Shown here: positions 18,158 to 28,200 of the stretch, piece after piece
Numbering within the stretch: the stretch's first letter is position 1
Layout of the letters: the number at the start of each line of letters is the position of its first letter
Source of the DNA: Nostocoides sp.
GTDB lineage: Bacteria; Actinomycetota; Actinomycetes; Actinomycetales; Dermatophilaceae
NCBI GenBank assembly: GCA_016702415.1
Contig: JADJEA010000001.1
Span: 1,221,001 to 1,285,000 of the forward strand
DNA length: 64,000 nt
Reading direction: 5' to 3'
Made by a program: the position numbers and the translations under genes
Notes under the pieces: model-generated
Database searches by the model: none
Seen by the model: the letters and a program-made list of their open reading frames with translations, nothing else
What the model was told of the DNA's origin: nothing

Positions 18158-19072
18158 GTGACCGACTCTGTGGCCGACGGCGTGGCCGACGCTGTCAGTC
18201 GAGCCTTGTGTCCGGCCGGGCCCCTCGGCCGGGACGGATCCCTGCCTCACGACGCGGCGACCTGCACGACGGGGGTGGTGACTTGGGAAGGAGGGGGGGG
18301 GGGGGTGGAACGGGGAGCGGAGGGGGGGGCTAAGGCGGAACGGGTGACTAAGGCGGAGCGGGCTGACCCAAGCCAGGCAGGAGACGGGGGCGAGGGGGCC
18401 CGGCGTGTCGACAGCCCGGGATACCTCGCTGCCGTCGTCGACCTCCTCGGCCTGCTCGCGTGCGGCGAACTGGCCGCCTTCTCTCGCCTTGCCGCGGACG
18501 CCGAGTTGGCGCCGTCCTTCGGGGTGCGGACGCGGATGGCTGGGCTGGCGGTGCAGGAGTACGGCCACTTCCGGCTCCTGGTCGACGAACTCGCTGCTCG
18601 CGGGGTCGATCCGGAGTCGGCGATGGCGGGCTTCGGTGCGCATTTCGACACCTTCCACGAGCGGACCCGGCCCAGCACCTGGCTCGAAGGCGTCGTCAAA
18701 GCCTATGTGGGAGAAGGGATCGCGTCGGACTTCTACCGGGAGATCGCGGCCTATGTCGACTCCCCGACGCGGGCATTGGTGGAGCAGGCGCTGGAGGACG
18801 GGGAGCGCACCGACTACCTCGTCCAGATCGCTCGGGAGGCGATGGCGGCCGATCCCGGCACCGCGGGAAGGCTGGCGTTGTGGGCGCGGCGGCTGCTGGG
18901 CGAGGCACTGACCCAGGCCCAGGCCGTGGCTGTCGAACGGGACAGCCTGACGGAGTTGTTGGCGGGGCGCTATGGCGGGCCGGGGGCGGATCTGGCCGAG
19001 ATGGGCCGCATGTTCGCCCGCCTCACCGACGCCCACGTCCAGCGGATGGCTCGTCTGGGGCTGACCGCGTGA
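18158..19072 (+). CDS. ferritin-like fold protein (MiaE-like domain)
   Basis: The product has 304 residues from GTG 18158. The core from about residue 85 (SPGYLAAVVDLLGLLACGELAAFSRLA) is the actinobacterial ferritin-like/MiaE-like domain encoded beside RhlE. The conserved VQEYGHFRLLVDEL and DFYREIAAYV could supply di-iron ligands. The first 80 residues are Gly-rich and unlike the family. They include a run of Gly coded by a 13-G tract at 18293-18305. Later in-frame GTG codons (18306, 18345) give more usual lengths, so the annotated start may be too early. The gene is divergent from the helicase and ends before a strong terminator. Confidence 0.8.
   Translation: MTDSVADGVADAVSRALCPAGPLGRDGSLPHDAATCTTGVVTWEGGGGGVERGAEGGAKAERVTKAERADPSQAGDGGEGARRVDSPGYLAAVVDLLGLLACGELAAFSRLAADAELAPSFGVRTRMAGLAVQEYGHFRLLVDELAARGVDPESAMAGFGAHFDTFHERTRPSTWLEGVVKAYVGEGIASDFYREIAAYVDSPTRALVEQALEDGERTDYLVQIAREAMAADPGTAGRLALWARRLLGEALTQAQAVAVERDSLTELLAGRYGGPGADLAEMGRMFARLTDAHVQRMARLGLTA
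18293..18305. repeat. homopolymer run of 13 G
   Basis: An uninterrupted G13 tract lies in or just upstream of the true 5' end of the ferritin-like gene. Tracts of this length are slippage-prone. Depending on where translation starts, length change would either switch the reading frame or only alter the leader. Confidence 0.95.
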
Positions 19073-19115
19073 TGCCGGAGCACTCTGACGACTGACGCGG
19101 ACGCTCGGATACTCA

Positions 19116-19150
19116 AAACGGCCGGGCCCGAAGAGGGTGCCCGGCCGTTT
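19116..19150. terminator. bidirectional intrinsic terminator
   Basis: AAACGGCCGGGC (19116-19127) pairs with GCCCGGCCGTTT (19139-19150) around an 11-base loop. The stem ends in A/T runs on both sides, so it can stop transcription from the ferritin-like gene (plus) and from the GlsB/YeaQ-type gene (minus). Confidence 0.85.
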
Positions 19151-19168
19151 CGCGTGATGAGGGGACGC

Positions 19169-19447
19169 TCAGCGCCCGATCTGCCGACCGCCGGCGAAGC
19201 GGACGTAAGCGATGACCAGTCCCGCCGCCGCGGCGATGGAGATGATCAGGCGGATCCAGTCGATGCCCTTGGTGCTGTCGACGCCCAGGGCGCCGGCGAT
19301 GAAGTAGCCGATGAGTGAGCCGACGATGCCGAGGATGATCGTGATGGCCAGGCCGATCTGCTGCTTGCCAGGCACGGCGAGCCGGGCCAGGCCACCGATG
19401 ATCGCACCACCGATGATGGCGCTGATGATGCTGCCGATGGTTCCCAC
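19169..19447 (-). CDS. GlsB/YeaQ/YmgE-family membrane protein
   Basis: This 92-residue membrane protein has three hydrophobic helices: GSIISAIIGGAIIGGLARLAV, GLAITIILGIVGSLIGYFIAGAL and IRLIISIAAAAGLVIAYV. It carries the glycine-zipper character of the transglycosylase-associated/GlsB family of small stress-linked membrane proteins. The start is GTG 19447, chosen because AAAGGA precedes it and the helix begins at once. The longer upstream frame has no membrane-protein character. Convergent with the ferritin-like gene. Confidence 0.9.
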   Translation of the reverse strand: MGTIGSIISAIIGGAIIGGLARLAVPGKQQIGLAITIILGIVGSLIGYFIAGALGVDSTKGIDWIRLIISIAAAAGLVIAYVRFAGGRQIGR

Positions 19448-19602
19448 TGTGTGGTCCTTTCTGGTCCCCTTGTGCCGGGGCGGTTGTGGCTGGTGTGCAG
19501 GAGGTGACCTGCGCCACGCCCAACTCTGACACGCGGCCTTGGTATTCCCCGGCTTTGACGCCGGGTGACTTTGGGTCGTGATGATCCTGAAACCTGGCGG
19601 CG

Positions 19603-19824
19603 TCAAGCCCCGAAGCCGACCCGCGACTTCATGCTCTCCCCGATGTCGACGAAGCCGATGGCGGCGGCGGGGATCAGGACGACCCGGCCCTTGGCGTCCT
19701 CGAGCCGGAGCGGGGTTCCGTCGGCGACCGCTTGCGCGACCGCCTCCTCGACCTGCAGGTTGGTCATCTCGGGTTCGATGCTGATCTCGCGGGCGACATT
19801 GGCGATGCCGATCTTGACGTCCAT
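19603..19824 (-). CDS. DUF3107 family protein
   Basis: This 73-residue protein, beginning MDVKIGIANVAREISIE and containing VEEAVAQAVADGTPLRLEDAKG, matches the small actinobacterial DUF3107 family (Rv3208A type). It folds as a short beta/alpha unit. Function is unknown. It follows the TetR gene on the same strand, as in mycobacteria, with about 100 bases between them. Confidence 0.92.
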   Translation of the reverse strand: MDVKIGIANVAREISIEPEMTNLQVEEAVAQAVADGTPLRLEDAKGRVVLIPAAAIGFVDIGESMKSRVGFGA

Positions 19825-19925
19825 GGTGGTCGGGCCTTTCTCGGGGCAGGTGGGTGACGGGGACAGGCGGCGGGGAGCCCGCGGCATACCCGCGGGGCAA
19901 CGTGTGAACGCTCCGGGCGATTCCC

Positions 19926-20567
19926 TCAGCCGGCCGGCGGGGTGCTCGGTTTGGCGGGATAGCCGCCGACGCCGCGCCAGGCGAGTTGGCCGATCACGCG
20001 GACGGCGTCGTCCTTGGACAGGCCCCCATCGCGCAGCCATGCGCGGGCGGCGATCTGGGCCATCCCCGTCAAGCCGTGCGCGACGAGGCGGGCGAGCGGC
20101 AGCGGCATGGCGGTGTCGACGACGATCCGCCGTGCGACCGCGTCGGAGCATGCCGACTGACACCACAGGATCCGTTCGCGGACGGCGGCGACCTCGTTGA
20201 GATCGGATTCGAAGACCAGGCGGTATGCCGAGTCGTCCCGCGCGACGAACTCGAAGTAGGCGGCAATACTCGCGTAGACACGTTCGCGGTGGTCGTCGGT
20301 GCTGTCGAGGCTCCCCTCGACGAGTTCGACGAGGGTGGCGGTGTGCTGATCGACGAGGGCGAGATAGAGCTCCAACTTGCCCGGGAAGTGCTGGTAGAGA
20401 ACCGGTTTCGAGACGCCCGCCCGCTCGGCAATGTCCTCCATGCCGGAGGCGTGGTAGCCCTTCTCGACGAAGACGCCCTGGGCCGCCTGGAGGAGCTGGG
20501 CGCGGCGCTGCATCCGTGGCAGGCGATGCCCGCGCCCGGCGTCACGCCCTGTCGAACTGGCTGCCAT
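19926..20567 (-). CDS. TetR-family transcriptional regulator
   Basis: This 213-residue regulator has an N-terminal HTH: MQRRAQLLQAAQGVFVEKGYHASGMEDIAERAGVSKPVLYQHF, broken here only for reading. The C-terminal ligand domain has the Rv3208-type pattern (YRLVFESDLNEVAAVRER). ATG 20567 was chosen over 20606 because GGGAGG sits 5 bases upstream. It lies head-to-head with moeB and directly upstream of DUF3107 on the same strand, matching the conserved actinobacterial order. Confidence 0.93.
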   Translation of the reverse strand: MAASSTGRDAGRGHRLPRMQRRAQLLQAAQGVFVEKGYHASGMEDIAERAGVSKPVLYQHFPGKLELYLALVDQHTATLVELVEGSLDSTDDHRERVYASIAAYFEFVARDDSAYRLVFESDLNEVAAVRERILWCQSACSDAVARRIVVDTAMPLPLARLVAHGLTGMAQIAARAWLRDGGLSKDDAVRVIGQLAWRGVGGYPAKPSTPPAG

Positions 20568-20623
20568 CCGGCCTCCCAACGTCGTCGTCGCGTCCATCCT
20601 ATGCACGGGTAGGCTGCGCGCTC

Positions 20624-21769
20624 ATGGACCCAGGTCCTCTGGTGGACGCGCTGCGCCCCCTCGGTGCGGCGGAGACGGCGCGGTACGCGCGCCAGGTCAT
20701 GCTGCCGGAGTTCGGCGTCGTCGGGCAGGAGCGTCTCGCCGCGGCGCGGGTCCTCGTCGTCGGCGCGGGAGGGCTGGGCTCGGTGACCGCGACCTATCTC
20801 GCGGCCGCCGGGGTGGGCACGATCGGGATCGTCGACGACGATGTGGTCGACCTGTCCAATCTCCATCGGCAGGTCATCCATTCACAGCGTGATCTCGGCC
20901 GGGCCAAGGTGGATTCGGCCGTGGATCGGCTCGCGCAGGTGAACCCGCATGTCGTCGTCGTGCGCCACCGTGAGCGGTTGACGGCGGCCAACGCGCGGGG
21001 GGTGATCGCGGCATACGACCTGGTGGTGGACGGCGCGGACAACTTCGCGACGCGGTATGTCGTCGGGGACGCCTGCGCGCTGGAGGGCCGCCCGCACGTA
21101 TGGGGGTCGATCCTGCGCTTCGACGGCCAGGCCAGCGTGTGGTGGCCGCCGCACGGGCCGTGCTATCGCTGCGTTTTCCCGGCACCGCCGCCGTCCGGGA
21201 GCGTGTTGTCGTGCGCCGACGCCGGGGTCCTCGGCTCGCTGTGCGCGACGATCGGGGCTGCGTGCGCGACCGAGGCGATCAAGGTGATCACGGGGATGGG
21301 GCGCACCCTCGTGGGCCGCCTACTCGTCCACGACGCGCTCGTTCAGACGTATGCCGACCTCCCCCTCCGCCGCAATCCCGCCTGCGCGCTGTGCGGTCCC
21401 CGCGCGACGGTGCGCGAGCCCGGACAGGGGGTGCTCGAGGCGTGCGCCGCGCCGGTGGTCGACCCGGCGCGGCGGGTTTCCGTGGGCGAACTGGCCGAGT
21501 TGGTTGCCTCCGGGTCGGTGACGCTCGTCGACGTCCGTGAGCCCGCCGAATGGCGCGAGGGGACGATTGCGGGGGCACGCGGCATACCGCTGGGGGAGTT
21601 GGCTGGCGCCGAGGTGCCGTCCGGGCCGGTGGTGGTCTTTTGCGCCGGTGGAATGCGATCGCAACGGGCGCTGGCGGTGCTCGACCGGCGCGGGATCGCG
21701 GCGCGCGATCTCGACGGGGGCATCGTCGCCTGGCGGGCGGCCGGACAGTCCGTGGAGATGCCGGCCTGA
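20624..21769 (+). CDS. ThiF/MoeB adenylyltransferase with C-terminal rhodanese domain
   Basis: This 381-residue MoeZ/MoeB-type enzyme adenylates the C-terminal Gly-Gly of a small sulfur carrier (MoaD or CysO-like) and then provides sulfur. The N-terminal E1-like domain has VLVVGAGGLGSVTATYLAAAG, DDDVVDLSNLHRQ, and zinc pairs CYRC and CALC. The rhodanese domain from about residue 285 has VFCAGGMRSQRAL with its active-site cysteine. A MoaE subunit gene is present in the window at 40916. Encoded divergently from TetR and 54 bases before adnA. Confidence 0.95.
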   Translation: MDPGPLVDALRPLGAAETARYARQVMLPEFGVVGQERLAAARVLVVGAGGLGSVTATYLAAAGVGTIGIVDDDVVDLSNLHRQVIHSQRDLGRAKVDSAVDRLAQVNPHVVVVRHRERLTAANARGVIAAYDLVVDGADNFATRYVVGDACALEGRPHVWGSILRFDGQASVWWPPHGPCYRCVFPAPPPSGSVLSCADAGVLGSLCATIGAACATEAIKVITGMGRTLVGRLLVHDALVQTYADLPLRRNPACALCGPRATVREPGQGVLEACAAPVVDPARRVSVGELAELVASGSVTLVDVREPAEWREGTIAGARGIPLGELAGAEVPSGPVVVFCAGGMRSQRALAVLDRRGIAARDLDGGIVAWRAAGQSVEMPA

Positions 21770-21823
21770 CGGGCATCCGCCCAGGTCAGCGGGGTTGTCG
21801 GTGATGGGTGATGGAATCGCCTC

Positions 21824-24800
21824 ATGACCGAGTTCGCCCCCGACCGCCGCGGGTTGCCGCGTGCTCCGCGGGCGATGCTGAGGGTGGGGTCTGAGCGGGT
21901 CGATCCGGAGTCGTTGCCGGGCAGCCGATCGCGGGAGAGGCGGGCAGGCCCGGCCGGGGACGAGTGGCCGCTCGCCCTTGCCTATCGCGGTCCGGTGCTT
22001 CGGGTGCTCGGCGGTCCCGGGACGGGCAAGACGAGACTCGCCGTCGAGATCGTCGCCTCCCGGGTGGACGCGGGGGAGTTGGCAGCCGACGAGTGCCTCC
22101 TGCTTGCCGCGAGTCGGCGGTCGGCGGCGACGCTGCGGGACGCGGTCACGACACGTCTCGCGGCGACGACCCGGGAACCTCTGTCCCGGACGTTCGCGTC
22201 GCTGGGGTTCGGCATCCTCCGGCGAGCGGCCATCGAGGCCGATCTGCCGACACCACGGCTGCTCAGCGGGCCGGAGCAGGACGTCGTCCTGCGCGATCTC
22301 CTCGACGGGCATCGCGCCGATCCGGCCGGCGCACCCCCGTGGCCCGATCACCTATCCGAGGCGCTGACCACCCGGGGATTCCGGGCCGAGCTGCGCGACC
22401 TGCTCATGCGGGCCGTCGAGCGTGGGGTCGACCCGCAGGCGCTGGCCGCGCTCGGTCGGCGGGAGGGGCGGCCGGAGTGGGTCGCGGCGGCGCAGGTGCT
22501 GGAGGAATACGACCAGGTCACCGCCTTGTCGCGCCCCGGTGCCTATGACCCTGCCTGGATCGTCACGGCGGCGGCGGATGCATTGGAGGACGTTCCGGGG
22601 TTGCTGTCGGGTCTGTGCCGCCAGACGCGCCTGATCGTCGTCGATGACGCGCAGGAGGTGACCGCGTCGGGGGCGCGGCTGCTCGGCATACTCGCCGGGT
22701 CGGGAGTCCAGATCGTCCTTCTGGGCGATCCCGATTGTGCGGTGCAGACGTTCCGTGGAGCGGAGCCGGGGTTCCTCGGTGACGGGTGGCGCGCGTTGGG
22801 GGCGGGCGAGACCGTGCGGTTGCGGCGTGGGCGACGGGTGCCGGGCGTCCTTGCCGCGGCCGCGGGCCGCGTCGTGGCGCTGATCGGGGCGGTCGGCGGG
22901 ACCCGGCACCGCGGCGCGGACCCCGTTGGCGATGGTGGTGTGGTCGAGGTCCATGTCTTCCGCTCGGCGGCGGCCGAAGCCGGGTTCGTCGCCGATGTCC
23001 TGCGCCGCGCCCACCTCCTTGACGGTATGCCGTGGTCCGACATGGCCGTCATCGTGCGCGGACAGGCTCGCGCGGCGACGATCCGCCGTGTGCTGGCGTC
23101 GGCTCGGGTGCCGGTCGCGCCGAGCGACGGGAGTCTGCCGGTGAGGGACGAGGAGGCCGTCCGTCCCCTGCTCACGCTATTGCGAGCCGCAGTGGAGCGC
23201 AGGCTGGCTGTCATCCGTGGGGCTCTCGAGGCGGGGAGCGATCGCGCTGAGACGTCGATCCCTCCGTGGGGATCGCAGCCGGCCGGTCAGGGCGCGGCGA
23301 TGGTCGCACTGGGCGGAGCCGGGATGGCCGACCGGGCCGGTGTCGGCGAGGCCGTGGGGGAGGTGCCCGGCGAGGGTCGTGGCGACGACCCGGATGCGGG
23401 GTGGTCGCTGACGCCGGAGGCCGCCGTGGACCTGCTGACCTCGCCCTATGGGGGCGCCGATGCGGTCGTGCTGCGGCGACTGCGCCGAGCGCTGCGGCGG
23501 GTTGCCCTCGACTCGGGGTCGGCGCTGCCGCCCGACGTCCTGCTCGCCAGGGCGCTCGCGCGCCCGGGTCTGCTTCTCGATCTCGGGCCGGAGGCCGACG
23601 GCGCGAGACGGATCGCCGCGATGTTGGAGGCGGCGCGGGTCCGGCTCGCGCAGGAGCCACGGGCAAGCGCGGAGACGGTCCTTTGGGATATCTGGACGAG
23701 TGCCCGGGTGGCCGACGCGTGGCGGGAGGCGGCCTTGGCCGGTGGCCGGGGCGGGATGCGGGCGGACCGGGACCTGGATGCCGTGGTCGAGGTGTTCGCG
23801 GCGGCGGCGGCGCTCGCCGACCGCGTTCCCGGCAGCGATGTCGCCGCATTCCTCGATCACATCGGTGCCCAGGAGGTCGCCGCCGACACGCTCGCGGCGC
23901 GCAGCCCTGAGGACCAATGCGTCTCGGTGCTCACCCCGCACGCGTCCGCCGGCCGCGAATGGCCCCTCGTCGCCGTGGCGGGAGTTCAGGAGGGCACCTG
24001 GCCGGACCTGCGGCTGCGCGGGTCCCTGCTGGGGTCGGAGCACCTCGTGGAGGTTCTCGCGGGACGCGAACCCTCGGTTCCGGCCGCGCAGGCGGCAATT
24101 CGGCACGACGAGGCGCGGCTCTTCCACGTCGCCGTCTCGCGTGCCTCGCACCGGCTCATCGCCAGTGGCGTCCGTAGCGAGGAGGACCAACCGTCCGCCT
24201 ACCTCGATGTGCTCGATCCCCGGCCCGAGGGCTCGATCCGAGCGTTCACCGAGGTCGAGCGGCCACTGACCCTGGTGGGAACGGTCGGGTCCCTACGCCG
24301 GGAGTTGGGACGAGCGTTGACCCTCCCCCCGGGGTCCCGCTCCCGGGTCGACCCGGGTGACGAAGGCCCGGGTGACGAAGGCCCGGGCGACGAGGGAGTC
24401 CGTCACGCGGACTCGGCGGCAAGGACACTGGCGGTCCTGGCCCGGGAGGGCGTGCGCGGCGCCGACCCCGCTGGCTGGTGGGCCCTGCGCCGCCCCACCA
24501 GTTCCGCCGAACGAATCGCGTCGGGAACGCTTGTGCCGGTCCCGCCCTCGGGCCTGGTGGAGTTCGGACAGTGTCAGGTCCGGTGGCTGCTCGGGCGTCT
24601 CGGAGGGGAGGGGCCGCCGATCGGATCGGCGGCGCTCGGCACCCTGGTCCACGAGACGCTGGCCGAGTGCGGTGATGCCGAGGCCGAGGTGCTGCGCAGC
24701 CATCTCGCGGCCCAATGGGGCCGGCTCGGGCTCGGTGGTGGCTGGCTGGCCCGGGCGAAATGGGCCGAGGGGGTGGCCATGGTCGACCGGGCGGCCGCGT

Positions 24801-25288
24801 ACTTCGCCGCAGCCCGGCGTGACGGCTGGGTGCGGATCGGGGCGGAGGTGAGCATGCGGCATACCCTCGGGCGGGCGGTGGTCTCGGGGGTGGCCGACCG
24901 ACTGGAGCGCAATGGGTCCGGCGGGGTGCGGGTGATCGACTACAAGACCGGAAGCACCAAGCCCAAGGTGGCGGAGGTCGCCCGGCACCCGCAACTCGGG
25001 TGCTACCAGGTGGCGCTCGAGGCGGGCGCATTCGGGCCGGCGCTGACGTCCGCCGGGGCGGCGCTCGTCCAGTTGGGAAAGGCGAGCACGAAGGACATCA
25101 CCAGGGCCGTCCAGGCCCAACGACCGCTGGCCGACGACGAGGACCCCGAGTGGGCGCGCACTCTCGTCACCGAAGCGGGGGAGGCGATGTCCGGCGCGAC
25201 GTATGCCGCGACCCCCGGTGACTGGTGCCGCACCTGCGCCGTGCGCACCAGCTGCCCGGTCCAGCCCGAGGGGGCGATGCTGGCATGA
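21824..25288 (+). CDS. adnA: AdnA-like UvrD-type helicase/nuclease
   Basis: This 1154-residue protein matches the AdnA subunit of the actinobacterial AdnAB helicase-nuclease, which resects double-strand breaks. Motif I LGGPGTGKTRLAVEIV is near residue 62. Motif II is the degenerate VVDDAQE near 270 instead of DEFQD. Motif III is LGDPDCAVQTFRGA and motif VI is VAVSRASHRL. The C-terminal AddB-like nuclease shows GTLVHETLAECGD and IDYKTG near 1037. One Cys (FGQCQVRW, about 916) plus CRTCAVRTSC at about 1135 resemble an iron-sulfur staple. Its stop overlaps the next start (ATGA). Confidence 0.93.
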   Translation: MTEFAPDRRGLPRAPRAMLRVGSERVDPESLPGSRSRERRAGPAGDEWPLALAYRGPVLRVLGGPGTGKTRLAVEIVASRVDAGELAADECLLLAASRRSAATLRDAVTTRLAATTREPLSRTFASLGFGILRRAAIEADLPTPRLLSGPEQDVVLRDLLDGHRADPAGAPPWPDHLSEALTTRGFRAELRDLLMRAVERGVDPQALAALGRREGRPEWVAAAQVLEEYDQVTALSRPGAYDPAWIVTAAADALEDVPGLLSGLCRQTRLIVVDDAQEVTASGARLLGILAGSGVQIVLLGDPDCAVQTFRGAEPGFLGDGWRALGAGETVRLRRGRRVPGVLAAAAGRVVALIGAVGGTRHRGADPVGDGGVVEVHVFRSAAAEAGFVADVLRRAHLLDGMPWSDMAVIVRGQARAATIRRVLASARVPVAPSDGSLPVRDEEAVRPLLTLLRAAVERRLAVIRGALEAGSDRAETSIPPWGSQPAGQGAAMVALGGAGMADRAGVGEAVGEVPGEGRGDDPDAGWSLTPEAAVDLLTSPYGGADAVVLRRLRRALRRVALDSGSALPPDVLLARALARPGLLLDLGPEADGARRIAAMLEAARVRLAQEPRASAETVLWDIWTSARVADAWREAALAGGRGGMRADRDLDAVVEVFAAAAALADRVPGSDVAAFLDHIGAQEVAADTLAARSPEDQCVSVLTPHASAGREWPLVAVAGVQEGTWPDLRLRGSLLGSEHLVEVLAGREPSVPAAQAAIRHDEARLFHVAVSRASHRLIASGVRSEEDQPSAYLDVLDPRPEGSIRAFTEVERPLTLVGTVGSLRRELGRALTLPPGSRSRVDPGDEGPGDEGPGDEGVRHADSAARTLAVLAREGVRGADPAGWWALRRPTSSAERIASGTLVPVPPSGLVEFGQCQVRWLLGRLGGEGPPIGSAALGTLVHETLAECGDAEAEVLRSHLAAQWGRLGLGGGWLARAKWAEGVAMVDRAAAYFAAARRDGWVRIGAEVSMRHTLGRAVVSGVADRLERNGSGGVRVIDYKTGSTKPKVAEVARHPQLGCYQVALEAGAFGPALTSAGAALVQLGKASTKDITRAVQAQRPLADDEDPEWARTLVTEAGEAMSGATYAATPGDWCRTCAVRTSCPVQPEGAMLA

Positions 25289-28200
25289 CCCTGCTCTCCC
25301 CGGAGCACATCGCCGATGCGCTCGGGATCCACCGGCCGACCCCCGAACAGGCCCGGATCATCGCGCATCCCCCGGGGCCCATGCTGGTCGTCGCGGGTGC
25401 TGGCTCCGGCAAGACCGAGACGATGGCGGCGCGGGTCGTCTGGCTCGTCGCCAACCGGTTCGTCGCGCCCGAACGGGTGCTGGGCCTGACCTTCACCCGC
25501 AAGGCCGCGGCCGAGCTCGGTGCCCGGGTCGCTGCCCGCCTGTCCGGATTGCGGGCGGCTGGAATCTGGACCCCGGGAGACGACCCGGGGTCGGCCTTGG
25601 CCACCCCGACGGTCTCGACCTATCACGCGTATGCCGCGCGCCTGGTCCGCGAGCACGCCCTGCGGGTCGGGCGCGAACCCGAGGTGCGCCTGCTGTCCGA
25701 GAGCGCCGCATGGCAGATCGCGAGCGAGGCCGTCGCGGCCTACGACGGGCCGCTGGAGCAGACCGGCCGGGCCGAGTCCACGATCACCAATGCCGTGGTC
25801 GATCTCGCCGGCGAGATGGCCGAGCACCTCGTCACGGCCGACGAGCTCGGGACCTGGCTCGATGCCTTCGAGGCACGGATGGTGCAGATCGAATCGGCGG
25901 GCCGGCCGTTGCTGTCCGAGAGCGCCGCGATGCGTGCCGACCTGCGGGCGCGCCGTCTGCTGGTGCCGGTGCTCGCGGCATACGACCGGCTCAAACGGCA
26001 GCGGGGGGCGATGGACTTCGCCGACCAGATGTCGGTGGCCGCCGACCTGGCACAGCGCTTCCCCGTCGTCGGGGCCATCGAACGCGAGCGCTACGGAGCG
26101 GTCCTGCTGGATGAGTTCCAGGACACCTCGCACGCCCAGCTGATGCTGCTCACGGCCCTGTTCGGATGCGGTTCCGGTGGCGGGGGCGGTGCTGAGGGCA
26201 GCGCCGCGGACATCGATGCCGGTGAAGGGACGGCCGGTGACCGAACCGGAACCGGACACGCGGTCACGGCGGTCGGCGATCCCAATCAATCCATCTATGC
26301 CTGGCGAGGGGCGAGCGCGGCGACATTGGCGGCCTTCCCGGCCGCGTTCGGGGCAGGAGCGGAGGACGTTCTTCCGTTGAGCCAGACGTGGCGGAATGAC
26401 CGGCGCATCCTCACCGTCGCCAACGCCGTGGCCGCCCCCCTACGGGCTGCGACGACGATTCCGGTCGCGCCGCTGGTGGCGGCGCCACGGGCGGCCGACG
26501 GGCTGATCGACGTCGCCCGGCCGGAGACCATCGAGGACGAGGCCCGCATGGTCGTCGCGTGGATCGAGGCCCAACGCCGCGGGGGTGCCACGTCCGCGGC
26601 GATCTTGTGCCGCAAGCGCAGCCAGTTCGCGCCGCTCATCCACGCACTCGAGACCGCCCAGATGCCGTATGAAGTGGTCGGCCTCGGCGGGTTGCTCATG
26701 ACGCCCGAGGTCCAGGACGTTGTCGCCTTGATCAGCGTCGCCCACGACGCCGCCCGCGGAGACCGGCTCATGCGTCTGCTGACCGGCCCGGTGGTGCGGC
26801 TCGGGGCCGCGGACCTGGACCGTTTCCACGCCTGGGCCCGCCGCACCCAGACCCCGGCGGACCGCCGCGGACCCGGGTCGAGGGGCAGTGACCTCTCGGG
26901 CACGTCCGGCGACCGGATCAGCCTCGTCGAGGCGCTCGTGGAGTTGGATCGCGCCGACCCTGCGGCCCGTGCGGCGACCGGGATCGGGGCGGTTGCCCTG
27001 GGCCGCCTGCGCGATCTGGCCGCAGCGCTGGCGCACATCCGACGCCATTCCTGGCTCGGACTTGCCGAACTCGTCGACGAGGCCGAACGCGCGCTCTCCC
27101 TCGACGTGGAGGTGCTCTCCCGCCCGCAGTTCGGCCCCGCCGCGGCGCGGGCGCACCTCGACGCGTTCGCCGATGTCGCGGCGGGCTTCGCCATGTCGAG
27201 CGATCGGCCGACGATCGGGGGCTTCTTGGCGTGGCTCGACGCGGCGGTGGAGGAGGAGCGTGGCCTCGACCGGGGCACGATCGAGGTCGCGCCCGGTGCC
27301 GTGCATGTGCTGACCGTCCACGCCGCGAAGGGACTGGAATGGGACGCCGTCGCGGTGCCGGGGATGGTCGAGGGGACCTTTCCGGTCCACTCGGCGACCT
27401 CCTCCCGATTCGACGCCGGGACGGGGGGGTGGCGCGTCGGCATACCGGGGGACAGCGCCTGGGCGCGCGGTCTGGGCGGGCTGCCCTACGACCTGCGCGG
27501 TGACCGGGACGCCCTACCCGGCTTCGACTGGCGCAGCGCGGCAACGGCCAAGCAGCTCGACGAGCGTCGCGCCGCCTTCCGTGAGTCGGGTGGGCGGCGC
27601 GGGATCGAGGAGGAGCGACGGCTGGCGTATGTCGCCCTCACCCGGGCCCGGCACCGGTTGCTGGTCACCGCGCCGGTCTGGGGCACGCAGGCGACGCCCC
27701 GTGTCGTCTCCCGCTTCCTCACCGAGATCCTCGACGCGGCAGGCGCGGCGATCCCGGGTGACCCAGAGGCGGGGGCAAGCAACCCACGCCATGCGCAACC
27801 GCTGCGCGGGCTTTGGCCGGTGATACCGGACGCTGCTCCCGCGGTGGCGGAGGCGGCCGACCGGGTGCTGGCGGAGCTGGCCGAGTTGCCCGGCGGGGCG
27901 CAGGCCGCCGGAGCCGACGATCCGGCACTGCGGCAACTGGACCCGGCGATCGCCGTGCTCCTCGCGGAGAGGCTGGCTCGCCAGGTCGGGCCCGGCCCCG
28001 CCCTCGACATGGCCCAACACCGCTCCGTCGCCGATCTCGTCGCGCTCGCGGCGGACCCCGAGGCCTTCCGGCTTCAGTGCCGTCGCCCGATGCCGGCCCC
28101 CCCGAGCCCTGGGACCCGGCGGGGGACCGTATTCCATTCGTGGATCGAACGGCACTATCGCCGGGCCGCCCTCCTGGAGCCGGACGATCTTCCGGGCAGC

